Assembly: GCA_016704445.1 (NCBI GenBank)
Contig: JADJAE010000015.1
Location: 1-64,000 of the forward strand
Direction of reading: 5' to 3'
DNA: 64,000 nt
Origin: Deltaproteobacteria bacterium
GTDB lineage: Bacteria > Myxococcota_A > Polyangia > Polyangiales > Ga0077539
Position numbers and translations under genes: made by a program. The first letter of the stretch is position 1. The number at the start of each line of letters is the position of its first letter. This document shows, piece after piece, positions 38,481-48,500 of this stretch. A model generated the notes under the pieces. The model was not told the origin of the DNA. It made no database searches and worked only from the letters and a program-made list of their open reading frames with translations.

Positions 38481-38855
38481 TCAGGTCGACTCGGGCTCCT
38501 CGACCACCAGCGCCCGGTCGATCTCCGCCAGCACCTCCGCGATCGCCTCTCGCGCCGACTGCTCGACCTGGCGAGCGTGCGTTCGGGTGCGCTCGATCTC
38601 CTCCTTCGAGCGGACCTGGGCCTCCTCCGCGCGACGGCGGGTGGCGTGCAGCTCGTCGGCGAGGTCGAGCGCCAGCAGCGCGAGGATCGTCGGCATGCCC
38701 GCCCCCTTCGCCGCCCGCTGGATGGCCTCCACGCGCTCGTTGACCATCCCGGCCAGGCGCTCGATGTGCTGCGGATCGGCGTGGGCGCTCAGCCGGAGCC
38801 TCTGCCCCGCGACCTCCACGGCGACGGTCTGCTTGCTCTGCGTGACGTTGGACAC
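38481..38855 (-). CDS. zapA: Cell division protein ZapA
   Basis: A 124-residue protein that binds FtsZ and bundles protofilaments at the division ring. The N-terminal beta-hairpin domain (VAVEVAGQRLRLSAHADPQHIERLAGMVNERV) and the long C-terminal coiled coil are both present, and length is normal. GTG start. It is convergent with the nicotinamidase gene, 15 bp between stops. I saw no 6S RNA-like structure beside it. Confidence 0.85.
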   Translation of the reverse strand: MSNVTQSKQTVAVEVAGQRLRLSAHADPQHIERLAGMVNERVEAIQRAAKGAGMPTILALLALDLADELHATRRRAEEAQVRSKEEIERTRTHARQVEQSAREAIAEVLAEIDRALVVEEPEST

Positions 38856-38980
38856 GGCGTGCCCTCAGTACCACAGGTGATGCGCGACGGCGTGTGCATC
38901 GCGGTCGGTCGACGGCTCTGTTACGGTTCGCGCCGCCGTCCGCCCCGCCGATTCCCCCCGAAGCAGAAGGAGCATCTTCG

Positions 38981-40475
38981 TTGAAACGCCCCACCGCGCA
39001 CCGCTGGCTGGTTCTTGCTTCCCTCTCCCTGGTGGCGGCGTGCAGCGCCTCTGGATCGGCCGAGCTCGGCGTCGGGGGTCCCCTCGGCGCCGACGCCAGC
39101 GTCCGCCGAGACGGCACGGCGATCGACACCGGGCGGCGCACGGACACCGGGCGAACCACGGACACCGGACGCCCCGGCGAGCAACGACGGAGGCGCTCCC
39201 GGCTGGGACGGCGGGACGACCCTCCCCGGCGCAGACGGCGGCACCACCGAGCCCGGCAAGGACGGCGGCACGACGAGCCCTGGCTGCGGCGCCCGGGAGA
39301 TGTGCGGCAACGGCCTCGACGACAACTGCAACGGCCGCGTCGACGAGGACTGCGCCTGCGTCCCGGGCATGACCCAGCGGTGCTTCCCCGGCGACCCCGC
39401 GCTCGCGGGCCGCGGGGTGTGCGTGTACGGCACCTCCACCTGCGAGGGCACCGGCGAGTTCGGCTCCTGGAGCGCCTGCGTGGGCGCCGGGGCGCCGAGG
39501 GCCGTGGAGTGCGGCATGGGGATGGACTTCCGCTGCAACGGCAACGTCGACGAGGGCTGCGAGTGCGCGGTGGGCTCCACCCGCGCCTGCTACACGGGCC
39601 CCGCGGGCAGCGAGGCCCGAGGCGCGTGCCGGGCGGGGACGCAGACCTGCGCCGCGATCCCGGGCGGCTCGGCCTGGGGCGGCTGCACCGGCGAGATCAC
39701 CCCCGCGGCGCGCGACCTCTGCGACGGCGTCGACCGCGACTGCAACGGCACCGCCAACGACGGCTGCACCTGCGCCATCGGCGCCAACCGGCTCTGCTAC
39801 ACCGGCCCGGCGGGCACCCAGTCCGTGGGCATCTGCCGCTCGGGCACCCAGCCCTGCGTGCGCGGCGCCGACGGCGTGAGCACCGCCTGGGGGGGCTGCA
39901 TCAACGAGGTGCGCCCCGCGGCGGCGGAGGTCTGCGCCAACGGCCTCGACGACAACTGCAACGGCATGGTCGACGAGGGCTGCCCCCCGCCCAGCACCAC
40001 CTGCCCCACGGGCCAGCCCCGCTGCGGCGGCGTGTGCTGCGCCGCGGGCGAGGCCTGCGCGGCCAACATCTGCGTGGGCAACGGCCAGCTCCGCTTCACC
40101 CTCACCTGGGACGTGATGGCCGACCTCGACCTCCACGTGGTCCCGCCGTGCGGCACGGAGATCTACTACGGTCGGCTCTCGTCGTGCGGCGGCACCCTCG
40201 ACCGCGACTCGTGCCCTGCGCTCCGGGCGACGGACGGCGCCGACCGCTGCAACGGCCCGGAGAACATCTTCTGGCCCAGCGCCCCGGCCTCGGGCACCTA
40301 CCTCGTCTGCGTCAACCCCTGGCAGATGAACAGCGGCTCCACCGCCCGGTGGACCCTCAACGTCTACCGAGGGACGATGCTCATCCGCACGTTTACCGGC
40401 ACCCGTAACAGCAGCACCAGCTACGTGCGCTGCACCCGCACCGCCGCGTCCTTCGTCGGCGAGATCACCATCTGA
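38981..40475 (+). CDS. Lipoprotein with MopE-like repeats and YfaP-like domain, one frameshift
   Basis: The TTG at 38981 has AAGGAG eight bases upstream and starts a signal peptide with lipobox VAAC. After about 65 residues the frame slips near 39177 (one extra base or two missing) and continues as a 420-residue body. That body carries three or four CGNGLDDNCNGRVDEDCAC-type modules, alternating with CYTGPAGT segments. The C-terminal domain, LRFTLTWDVMADLDLHVVPP through GPENIFWP and GTYLVCVNPW, matches the YfaP/DUF2135 pattern. It is probably a large surface protein. Confidence 0.78.
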
Positions 40476-40480
40476 CCGGA

Positions 40481-40500
40481 AGGGCCCTCGAAGGGGCCCT
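40481..40500. terminator. Hairpin between convergent genes
   Basis: A perfect 7-bp stem (AGGGCCC / GGGCCCT) with a 6-base loop lies in the short gap between two convergent stops and could end transcription in both directions. No T-run follows on either strand. Confidence 0.4.
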
Positions 40501-41528
40501 CAGGCCGGGTCGTCGGGCTGAGCCGGTCGCTCCCGGCTCTCCCGAAGCACCACCCCCAGCACCGCCAGCGGATCGAAGCCCAGCACCGACTGGAGATCCA
40601 CCGTGCCCGCGAGGTCGATGACCCTCCGGGTGGTCTTCGCCAGCCACCCGTCGGCGCCGAGGGCCCAGCGCCGGGACTCGTCCGCCGCCGCCCGCAGCGC
40701 GCTCACCCCCGTCGCCATCGCCGCCCACGGAGGCATCGGCTCGACCATCACGTCGCGCACCGCCACCGCCTTCGCCCACTGCCCCGGCGTCTCCGAGCGC
40801 AGCAGCTCCATCACCGTCGCCTCCGGGGCGAAGAGCCCCACCGCCACCGGGCCCAGCGAGCGCTCCACCGCGGCGCGGATCACCCGGTGGTCGCGGCGGA
40901 AGTCCCCGCCCAGCGGCCCCGACCACGCCCGCAGCGACTCCACCCCGTGCACCTGATCGATCACCCCGCCGCGCCGTCGCACCGCCACGCCGCTCACCAG
41001 CGCCGGGCCCTCGAAGAGCGCCACCACCGCGGAGTGCCCGTCGGGCAGCACCCGATCCCACGTGGCGCGCACCACCTCCACCGGCGGCAGCGGAAAGGTG
41101 CGCAGCGGCGTCGGCAGCACGTCGAGCGCGCCGTCGTCGATGAGCTCGCGCAGCACGCCCAGCGCCAGCAGCGTGGTCTCCACCGCGTCGTCCCCGGTGG
41201 TGCAGCGCCCGCCCAGCCGCTCGAAGAAGCGCTCCGCCGCGTCGCGCCGCAGGGCCACCGCGAAGCGCGTGTCGCTCTGCGCCGCCAGCGCCGCGAGGGT
41301 CTCCCGACCGCTCCACTCGCCCCCGGTCGCCACCACCCCGCGCAGCGTGTGCAGCGCCCGCAGCACCGTCGTGCCGTCGTGCGCGACCAGCAGCATCCCG
41401 CCGGGCAGCGCGCCGTCCCGCGCGTGGTGCCTCGGCGGCAGCGGCGCCATCCCGGGCGCCACCAGCGAGACCAGCCGCGCCCAGCTCCGGGCGTCCATCC
41501 CCGACCACCGCGTCGTGCCGTCAGCCAC
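40500..41528 (-). CDS. Hypothetical protein coupled to a glycosidase-like gene
   Basis: A 342-residue soluble protein with no signal peptide or membrane segment. Its GTG start overlaps the end of the upstream gene by 8 bp, so the two are co-translated. Mixed alpha/beta composition, with an HDGTTVLRALHTLRGVVATGG region and a C-terminal Arg/Glu-rich tail. No family recognised. It is presumably a partner of the protein from 41521. Confidence 0.55.
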   Translation of the reverse strand: MADGTTRWSGMDARSWARLVSLVAPGMAPLPPRHHARDGALPGGMLLVAHDGTTVLRALHTLRGVVATGGEWSGRETLAALAAQSDTRFAVALRRDAAERFFERLGGRCTTGDDAVETTLLALGVLRELIDDGALDVLPTPLRTFPLPPVEVVRATWDRVLPDGHSAVVALFEGPALVSGVAVRRRGGVIDQVHGVESLRAWSGPLGGDFRRDHRVIRAAVERSLGPVAVGLFAPEATVMELLRSETPGQWAKAVAVRDVMVEPMPPWAAMATGVSALRAAADESRRWALGADGWLAKTTRRVIDLAGTVDLQSVLGFDPLAVLGVVLRESRERPAQPDDPA

Positions 41529-42963
41529 CCGCTCGCTCCTCGTCGCGCAAGACCACCACCGCGCCCGGCTCGACCGCGCACGCCGCGCCGCCCACCGCCG
41601 CCGCCACCGTCGCGAGCCCCACGCTCGCCAGCACCCACGCGCGGCCCTCCGCCGTGTCGACCGCGCGCACCATCGCCCCCGACGCCGGGTCGAGCGCCAC
41701 CGCGGCCGCCTCGTCGTCTTTACCGTCCATGGTAAAGGTCGGCGCCCACGCCTCGCCCGCGGCGGTGGCCGCGGCCTCCAGGGCGTCGGTTCCGACCGGG
41801 GCCGAGGAGAGCTCGTCGAGGGAGAAGCCCCAGCGAGACAGCCACGAGAGCGGGAGCGCGCCGAACACCGCCGCCCCGCGCGCCCGGGCGATGGCCGCCG
41901 GGTCGCGCCCGATGCGGCGCCCCCGCTCGACCCCTTGCGGGAGCGAGGCCGCCCAGGAGAGCAGCGCCTGCCAGCGCGAGGCCGCGAGGCGGGGCTCGCC
42001 CTGCTCGTCGAGGATCGCCCCCACCCAGTCGCCCCCGGAGCACCCGTGGAGGACGGTGATGTCCCGAGCGCCCGCGCCGAGGGCGATGCGCGCGACGTCC
42101 AGGGCGTCGGTGGCGCGAGACGGCGCCTGCGTGGGCGCGTGGCCCGCGTGGAGGTCGAGGTGGTGGCCGTGGGAGAGCGTCGTGGCCAGCCGGGCGTCGC
42201 GCCAGATCGCGCGCACCCCGGCGCGGGTGGGAGGCGCCGACCAGGCGAGCCCGTCGGTGCCGGCGAGCCTCGCCGCGGCGGAGGAAGCCAGCGGGTCGCC
42301 CTGGATCACCAACCGTAGCGATCCCTCCGGGGCCCCGGCCTCGCGAGCGATGGCGGACAGACCCAGCAGGAACCCGACGGTCCCCTCGGCCTCCGCCTCG
42401 GCCGCATCGACGGCGGCCGGGTCGAGGCCCGAGGCGTCGATGTCGTCGGGCGCGTCTCGAAGGAGCGTCGGGGCGCCGTGTCCCACCAGCACCCGGGCGA
42501 TCACCTCGGGCGAGGGCGACCCCGCGACCGCGGCCTGTACGGCGGCGCCGATCCAGCGCCTCGCGGCGGCGTTGTAGGTAGCGCTGCGGAGCGAGGGGAG
42601 CGGCACCACGCGCAGGTGGTCGCTCACCCAGCGGGGGTTGCGGCGGCGGGTGTGCGAGCGCACCGACGGGTCGCTGAGCACCCCGTCGGGAACACCCAGG
42701 CCCTCCACGTCGGCGGTAGGCCATGGGCCCAGCCGGAGCACCGCGCGGGCGCCCGCGTCTCCGATGATGCGCAGCAGCCCGGCGAGGTCATGCGCGAGGC
42801 GCACCTCGTCGGGCGATCCGTCGGCGGCGACGTACTCCCGCCACACCAGCGGGAGGTCGATGGCGTTGAAGCCGAGCGCGACCAGCGTGCGCACTGCCTT
42901 GGGCCAGCGGGAGGGGTCGACTCGGGTGAAGCGCAGCGAAGCCGCGCGGATCGGGGCGTCCAC
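41521..42963 (-). CDS. TIM-barrel protein resembling a degenerate beta-galactosidase
   Basis: A 480-residue protein. The N-terminal 250 residues look like a GH35/GH42-type (beta/alpha)8 barrel: ASLRFTRVDPSRWPKAVRTLVALGFNAIDLPLVWREY and GLLRIIGDAGARAVLRLGPW. At the place where the acid/base Glu (N-E-Y/N-E-P) is expected I read VGHGAPTLLRDAP, and no clear nucleophile follows. The fold may be kept without hydrolase activity. No signal peptide. GTG start. Confidence 0.5.
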   Translation of the reverse strand: MDAPIRAASLRFTRVDPSRWPKAVRTLVALGFNAIDLPLVWREYVAADGSPDEVRLAHDLAGLLRIIGDAGARAVLRLGPWPTADVEGLGVPDGVLSDPSVRSHTRRRNPRWVSDHLRVVPLPSLRSATYNAAARRWIGAAVQAAVAGSPSPEVIARVLVGHGAPTLLRDAPDDIDASGLDPAAVDAAEAEAEGTVGFLLGLSAIAREAGAPEGSLRLVIQGDPLASSAAARLAGTDGLAWSAPPTRAGVRAIWRDARLATTLSHGHHLDLHAGHAPTQAPSRATDALDVARIALGAGARDITVLHGCSGGDWVGAILDEQGEPRLAASRWQALLSWAASLPQGVERGRRIGRDPAAIARARGAAVFGALPLSWLSRWGFSLDELSSAPVGTDALEAAATAAGEAWAPTFTMDGKDDEAAAVALDPASGAMVRAVDTAEGRAWVLASVGLATVAAAVGGAACAVEPGAVVVLRDEERAGG

Positions 42964-43023
42964 GGCGGCGGACCCTAGTCCCTCCCACGGTCCGTTGTGA
43001 AGGCCCGCGACCGGAGAGCCGCG

Positions 43024-43647
43024 TCACCCCCGACGCCAGCGCCGGGTCTCGCGGTCGTAGTGGAGCAGCAGCTCTCGCGGGCCCTCGGTGCGCACCAGGA
43101 CGTGGGTGACCGACTCTTCGTGCAGCACCCCGAGCACCTCGTGCACCTCCCTCCGCACGCCGCGGTCGATCACCGCGACCGGGCGCACGGAGCCCGACGC
43201 CAGGGTGTGCGCCTCGACCTCGAAGCCCGGCGCGTCGCCCGCGAGCGCGGCCTCGTAGCGCAGCAGCTCGGCGGCCTCGCAGAGGGCCTCCTGCACCCGG
43301 GGGCGGGCGACGGTGCCGTCGATGACCAGCACCACGTCGAGCCCGTCGCCCACGCGGCGGGTGAGCGCGGCGCGGCGAGCGCCCACCACCCAGAGCCCCA
43401 GCACCTGGCCGAGCCCGGTCTTCCGGGCGAAGGAGCGGGCCAGGTGCAGCGGGAGCGAGAGCACTGCGCCGGCGACGCGCGCCTCGAAGGGGTCGACCCT
43501 CGCGGCCAGGTCGACCGCCTCGCCCTCGTCGTCGATGAAGGTCGCGCTCTCCGCCTCGGGGAGCGCGGCGACCAGGGTCTCGAGCGCCTCGGTGAAGCCC
43601 GTGACGTCGAGCTCGCGGGCGCGCATCGGCGGGCGTCGCGTGATCAT
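43024..43647 (-). CDS. Roadblock/LC7-like hypothetical protein
   Basis: A 207-residue soluble protein; the N-terminal 115 residues have a Roadblock/LC7-like alternation (FTEALETLVAALPEAESATFIDDEGEAVDLAA, then a GQVLGLWVVGARRAALT segment). The second half is unassigned. In Myxococcota such domains partner small GTPases of the MglA type, but none is in the window. It follows the PpiC-like lipoprotein gene after 7 bp and so probably belongs to the same operon. Confidence 0.5.
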   Translation of the reverse strand: MITRRPPMRARELDVTGFTEALETLVAALPEAESATFIDDEGEAVDLAARVDPFEARVAGAVLSLPLHLARSFARKTGLGQVLGLWVVGARRAALTRRVGDGLDVVLVIDGTVARPRVQEALCEAAELLRYEAALAGDAPGFEVEAHTLASGSVRPVAVIDRGVRREVHEVLGVLHEESVTHVLVRTEGPRELLLHYDRETRRWRRG

Positions 43648-43654
43648 CGGAGGT

Positions 43655-44584
43655 CTACGGCGCGCGGCGGGAGAGGCGCTCGACCTGCTGCAGCGCCGCC
43701 TCGCGGATCTGCACCCGCTGCCGTTGCCGCAGGCCCAGCACCAGCGAGCGGGCGCCCTCGGCCCTCGCCCGCTGGATGAGGTCGGCCCTCACGATGGCCC
43801 TCGCCTCGTCGTCGGTGCGGGTCATGGGCGGAACCTCCTCCAGCAGCAGCGCCACGTGCACTCCGTAGGACGTCACGAAGGGCTCGGACAGCGGCTCGGC
43901 GGCGCTGAGCGCCCAGGCCGCCTCGGCGAAGGCCGGGACGTAGGTCGACGCGTCAGGCGTGCGGCCCTGCTGGTCGAAGGGCTCGAGGTCCTCGACGCGC
44001 ACCGAGGCGCCGGCGGCGAGGCGCCGGGCGGCGGCGCGAAACTGCTCGGCGGTGGGGTGCCCTTGCGTCGCGGCCAGGAGCTCCTCACGAAACACCAGCA
44101 TCCTCGCGAGGGCGGCCTCGTTCTGCGGGGCCCCGGCGTCCGCGGCGACCATCCACACGGCGTGCACCACCCGGCGCAGCCCCCGGTGCGCGAGCTCGGC
44201 GTGGCGCGCCTGGAGCGAGGCCTCGACCATCGCCGCGGGCACCGTGGCCTCGGAGAAGCGGGCCTCGACGTCGCGGGCCAGCAGCAGTTGGATGCGCGCC
44301 CTCCAGGCGTCGTCCGCGATCTCCACGGGCCCCGCAAGGCCCGAGCGCCGGGCCTCCTCGGCGAGCAGGGCCTCCCTCACGAGCAGGTCGAGCGCGGCGC
44401 GGGGAGCGATGCCCCGCTCGGCGGCGACCGCGGCGACGTCGAGGTCGGTGAGCCGGAGCTCGCCGACGCGGGCGACGACGGCGCCCCGGGTGGGCGTGAG
44501 GTCGACGCGGGCGGGGGGGCGGGGCCCCGGGTCGCAGCCGAGCGAGGAGGCCAGCGCGAGGGCGACGAGGAGGACGGGTTTCAC
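43655..44584 (-). CDS. PpiC-like peptidyl-prolyl isomerase lipoprotein
   Basis: A 309-residue lipoprotein (lipobox SLGC near residue 17). The N-terminus is helical and SurA_N-like (VGELRLTDLDVAAVAAERGI, LDLLVREALLAEEARRSG). The C-terminal half has parvulin-like traits (DLEPFDQQGRTPDAS, VPAFAEAAWAL, SEPFVTSYGVHVALLLEEVPP). It would help outer-membrane or periplasmic protein folding. The GTG start overlaps the upstream stop by 4 bp. It is a distant relative of the two PPIases at 50648 and 51675. Confidence 0.7.
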   Translation of the reverse strand: MKPVLLVALALASSLGCDPGPRPPARVDLTPTRGAVVARVGELRLTDLDVAAVAAERGIAPRAALDLLVREALLAEEARRSGLAGPVEIADDAWRARIQLLLARDVEARFSEATVPAAMVEASLQARHAELAHRGLRRVVHAVWMVAADAGAPQNEAALARMLVFREELLAATQGHPTAEQFRAAARRLAAGASVRVEDLEPFDQQGRTPDASTYVPAFAEAAWALSAAEPLSEPFVTSYGVHVALLLEEVPPMTRTDDEARAIVRADLIQRARAEGARSLVLGLRQRQRVQIREAALQQVERLSRRAP

Positions 44585-44796
44585 TCCGCGCTCTCCGGGC
44601 GCACCAGCTCGAGGCCCGCGTGCGAGATGAACCACCCGACGAAGCCCGCGAGCAGCGCGGAGACGTAGTCCCGCTGGTCGAGCGCTCGCAGCGCCTGCCA
44701 GTAGGGCACCAGCGCGCACACCATCAGCGCGAGCCCCACCACCCGGACGAGCCAACGGAACGCGATCGTGAGGGCGGGCGGCTTCAGGGCAATCAC
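44581..44796 (-). CDS. Small two-helix membrane protein
   Basis: A 71-residue protein with two predicted membrane helices (WLVRVVGLALMVCALVPYW and YVSALLAGFVGWFISHAGLEL). The GTG start overlaps the stop of the upstream gene, and its stop overlaps the start of the PpiC-like gene, both by 4 bp. This chained coupling is strong evidence that the short frame is real. No family recognised. Confidence 0.65.
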   Translation of the reverse strand: MIALKPPALTIAFRWLVRVVGLALMVCALVPYWQALRALDQRDYVSALLAGFVGWFISHAGLELVRPESAE

Positions 44797-45509
44797 CTTG
44801 CGTGGTCGAGCCAGTATCGCATGGCGAACGCGACGGTCGCCGCGCAGAGGTAGAACCACGCGCGGGCGCCGGAGCGCGCAGGCGCCGGGGCGCGGCGGAG
44901 GAGGGCCCCTCCGGCGACGAAGGTCCAGAGCACGGCGAGCGAGAGGCCCCCGGCGGCGACCAGCGCGAGGCGCCCGCGGAGCAGCGCGGCGCCCCCGCGG
45001 GTGAAGTGCAGCGAGGCGGCGCGGGAGACCCCGAGCGGAGCGACGACCGCCAGGGTGAGCGCGACGGCGATGAGCGCGACGATCCCGACGCCCCGCAGCG
45101 GCGGCGGCGGAGAAGGGCCCACCTCGGAGACGGAGCTCGCGACGACCACCGCGGGGACCCGCTCCCTGGAGCCCGACCAGCCCCAGGCCGAGGCCGCGAG
45201 GAAGGCCGCCACCGTCGCCGTGACCACCGCCTGCCCGGGAGCGTCGTAGCGCGCAGGGTGGGCCCCCGCCGCGGCCACCGCGCAGGCCGCAAGGGAGAGC
45301 GGAAATCCGCCGGCGTAGAGGAGCAGCGAGCGCTCGGGGCGGCGGACGGACTCCCGAGCGCCCGCGCCCAGGAGGCCCAGCGAGAGCGCCGCGAGCAGCC
45401 ACGGGACCACCGACGCGCGGCGGGAGAGCAGCGGGACGAGCGCGAGCTGGATCCAGCAGGCGGCCCCGAGCACCGGGGTCAGGATTCGGGGTGCGTCGCG
45501 CAGGTCCAC
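44793..45509 (-). CDS. Polytopic membrane protein, first gene of a coupled operon
   Basis: A 238-residue Ala/Leu-rich membrane protein with about six or seven hydrophobic segments and few loops. GTG start at 45509, 66 bp from the divergent kinase gene. It leads a chain of overlapping genes (44793, 44581, 43655) and probably 43024. Function unknown; the operon suggests an envelope complex including a PPIase. Confidence 0.6.
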   Translation of the reverse strand: MDLRDAPRILTPVLGAACWIQLALVPLLSRRASVVPWLLAALSLGLLGAGARESVRRPERSLLLYAGGFPLSLAACAVAAAGAHPARYDAPGQAVVTATVAAFLAASAWGWSGSRERVPAVVVASSVSEVGPSPPPPLRGVGIVALIAVALTLAVVAPLGVSRAASLHFTRGGAALLRGRLALVAAGGLSLAVLWTFVAGGALLRRAPAPARSGARAWFYLCAATVAFAMRYWLDHAR

Positions 45510-45574
45510 GGCAGTGATCGGTGCGCAGCCTAACAGCTTCCGATGCGTCCGCGGCGCTGCTACGCTCCCAGGCC

Positions 45575-48500
45575 GTGTTGACCTGCCAGCAGTGCGCCAC
45601 CCGCTGCGCCGAAGAAGCGAAATACTGCGCCTCTTGCGGCTTCCCCATCGGCGCGCTCCGCAACGGGTCGGGCGATCCGCTCATCGGTCGCAAGCTCGGC
45701 GCCGGGTACATCATCCTCGAGGCCGTCGGAGCGGGCGGCATGGGCCGCGTGTACCGCGCCGAGCAGGCCGCCCTCGGCAAGACCCTCGCGGTGAAGGTGA
45801 TCCATCCGCACCTCGCGGGCGACGAGGCCTCGGTGGCCCGCTTCTACGCCGAGGCGCGCGCGTGCTCGCGGCTCAACCACCCCAACTCCGTGAGCGTGCT
45901 CGACTTCGGGCGCACCGAGGACGGGCTGCTGTTCATCGTGATGGAGTTCCTGCGGGGCATCGACCTCGCGCGGCTGGTGTGGGAGTCCGGATCGCTGTCT
46001 CCGGCGCGCGCCGTCGAGATCATCCGCCAGGTGCTCGCCGCGCTCGCCGAGGCGCACGCGGCGGAGATCATCCACCGCGACATCAAGCCCGAGAACATCC
46101 TGGTCGAGTCGCTCCGCACCGGCGACGACTTCGTGAAGGTGGTGGACTTCGGGCTCGCGAAGATCCGCAGCGACCCCTCCCCCGGGGTCACCCTCGACGG
46201 CCACGTCTGCGGCACGCCCGACTTCATGGCCCCGGAGCAGGGACGCGGCCTCGGGGCCGACCCTCGCAGCGACCTCTACGCGACGGCGGTGGTGCTCTAC
46301 CACATCCTCACCGGGCGCCTCCCCTTCGAGGCCGGCGAGCCGCTCACGGTGATGCGGATGCACGTGAGCGATCCGCCGCCCGACCCTCGCGACTTCAACC
46401 CCGACCTCCCCGCCGCGCTGGTGGAGGTCATCCTCCGCGGTATGGAGAAGGAGCCCGATGACCGCTACCAGACCGCGGTGGAGTTCGCCAAGGCGCTGCA
46501 GCAGTCGCTCGAGCGTCCGACCCCGGTGCCTCCGGAGCCGCCCTCGCTTCAGGTGCGCTGCCACGCGTGCACGGCCGTGCTGCTGCCAGGGCTGAAGTTC
46601 TGCGGGGAGTGCGGCGCGCGCGTGCGCCCTCCGGCGGAGGCCCCCCGGGAGCAGGCCTCGGCGCAGAAGCAGGTGCGCGTGAGCGTCCGCCCGCCCCCGG
46701 AGCTGCCGGTGCTGGGCGAGCTGCCCTTCCTCGGTCGCGACGCGGAGCTCAGCATGGTGGAGCTCGCGCACGCCCGCGCGGCCTCGGGGCTGATGGTCTC
46801 GCTGCGCATCATGGGCGACGAGGGCTCCGGGCGTAACCGCCTGCTGCGCACCGTCGCCGACGCCGCGCAGCGCAGCGGCGAGCGGGTGGTGCGCGTGGGT
46901 CCCGACGCCGCGTGGGCGGGCGTGCCGTACTCCGCCGCGGGGAGGTGCATGCGCGAGCTGCTGGGCGTCGGGGCGGACACCGACCCGATGACGTGGGTCG
47001 CGCAGCACTCGACCGCGCTCGATCCGGTGGTGCGCGTGGGGCTCCAGGAGGTGTTCTCGCCGGAGGGGGTTCCCACGCTCGACGCGCAGGCGCGCTCCGA
47101 GGCCGCGGTGCGGGCGATGCTGCACGCCCTGCGCGAGGCCGCCGCGAGGACCCGGGGACGGCCGGTGTTCGTGGCCTTCGAGCAGGTGCACCGGATGGAC
47201 GCGGCGACGGTGCGCCTCCTCGCGGGGCTGCACTCGCGGGCGGTGCAGGTGCCGGTGTTCCTGGTGATGACGCACGGGCCGCGCTTCGACGCCCCGTGGG
47301 CGCGCGGCGAGGTGGTCAACCTCAGGGGCCTCGACGCCGGGACGGTGGTGGCGATCCTCCAGTCGGTGCGCTCGCGGCTGCCCGTGGACGTGAGCCTCGA
47401 CCTGCCCCGCGGCGAGGTGATGCCCCTTCACCTGGAGCAGCTCATCCGATGGAACCTCGAGGGCGGAGGCGAGGCCCCGAAGGTGATGGTCGACCTCATC
47501 GCGCTGCGCAGCGAGCGGCTCCCGTCGCCCGAGCGGCGCACGCTCCAGGCCCTCGCGGTGCTGGGCGAGGCCACCCCGGACATCCTCGGCAGCATCAGCA
47601 ACGTGCCCTGGGACGAGGCCCTGCGCGCGGAGCTCGAGTCCCGGGGCTGGGTCACCGTCGAGGGCCACGCGGGGCGCGAGGTGGTGCGGTGGGCCCACCC
47701 CTTCCTGCGCGAGGTGGTGGAGGCCACGACCCCGGCGCCGCTGCGCTCGGAGATGCACCGCGCGCGACACGCCCAGGGGGGCGACGACCTCCCGCTGGAG
47801 GTGCAGGCGCTGCACGCCCAGCACGGCGAGGAGAGCTTCCAGAGCCTGCTGCTGCTCGACCGGGTGGGCGACTGCGCCCTCGCCCGAGGCGACGACTACG
47901 CCGGGGCCTTCGCGCTGCGCCGGGGCCTGGAGATCGCGCGGCGCGAGCTCACCCGAGGCGAGGTCGACGACCCCGAGCAGGCCATCGCGATCTTCGCGCG
48001 CAAGCTGGGTGACGCGCTGGTGCGCACCGGCGAGCTGAGCGAGGCCGAGGGGGTGCTGCGCGAGGGCCTCGGCGTGACCAAGCGGGGCGCGCCCGAGCGG
48101 CTGCGCATCGAGGGCGTGCTGGGGCGGGTGCTCTTCGCGAGGGGACGACGGGCGGAGGGCCTGCGCATCGTCGACACGGCGGTCTCCGTGGCCGAGCGGG
48201 CGGGCGCTCGCGCGGTGGCCGCCGAGCTGCTGGAGCTGCGCGCCGAGCTGGAGACCATCGAGCGCGCGCACCTCGACGCCGCGAAGGCGCTGGAGGCCGC
48301 GGAGGTGCTGGTGCGCGAGGGCTGGCGGGGCGCGCCCACGGAGCCTCAGCGGCGGCACCACGCCGACCTGCTGCTGCGCCTGGCGCGGTCGCGGCGGCTG
48401 GCGGGCGTAGACGACCGGCAGGCGCTGGAGGAGGCGCGCTCCATCGCGGCGAGCCTCGGGCACCGGGTGGTGGTGGCGCAGTGCGAGGCCGAGGCGGCGG

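Noticed and set aside
38466..38980. 6S RNA expected near zapA
   Set aside because: No long hairpin with a central bubble seen on either side of zapA.
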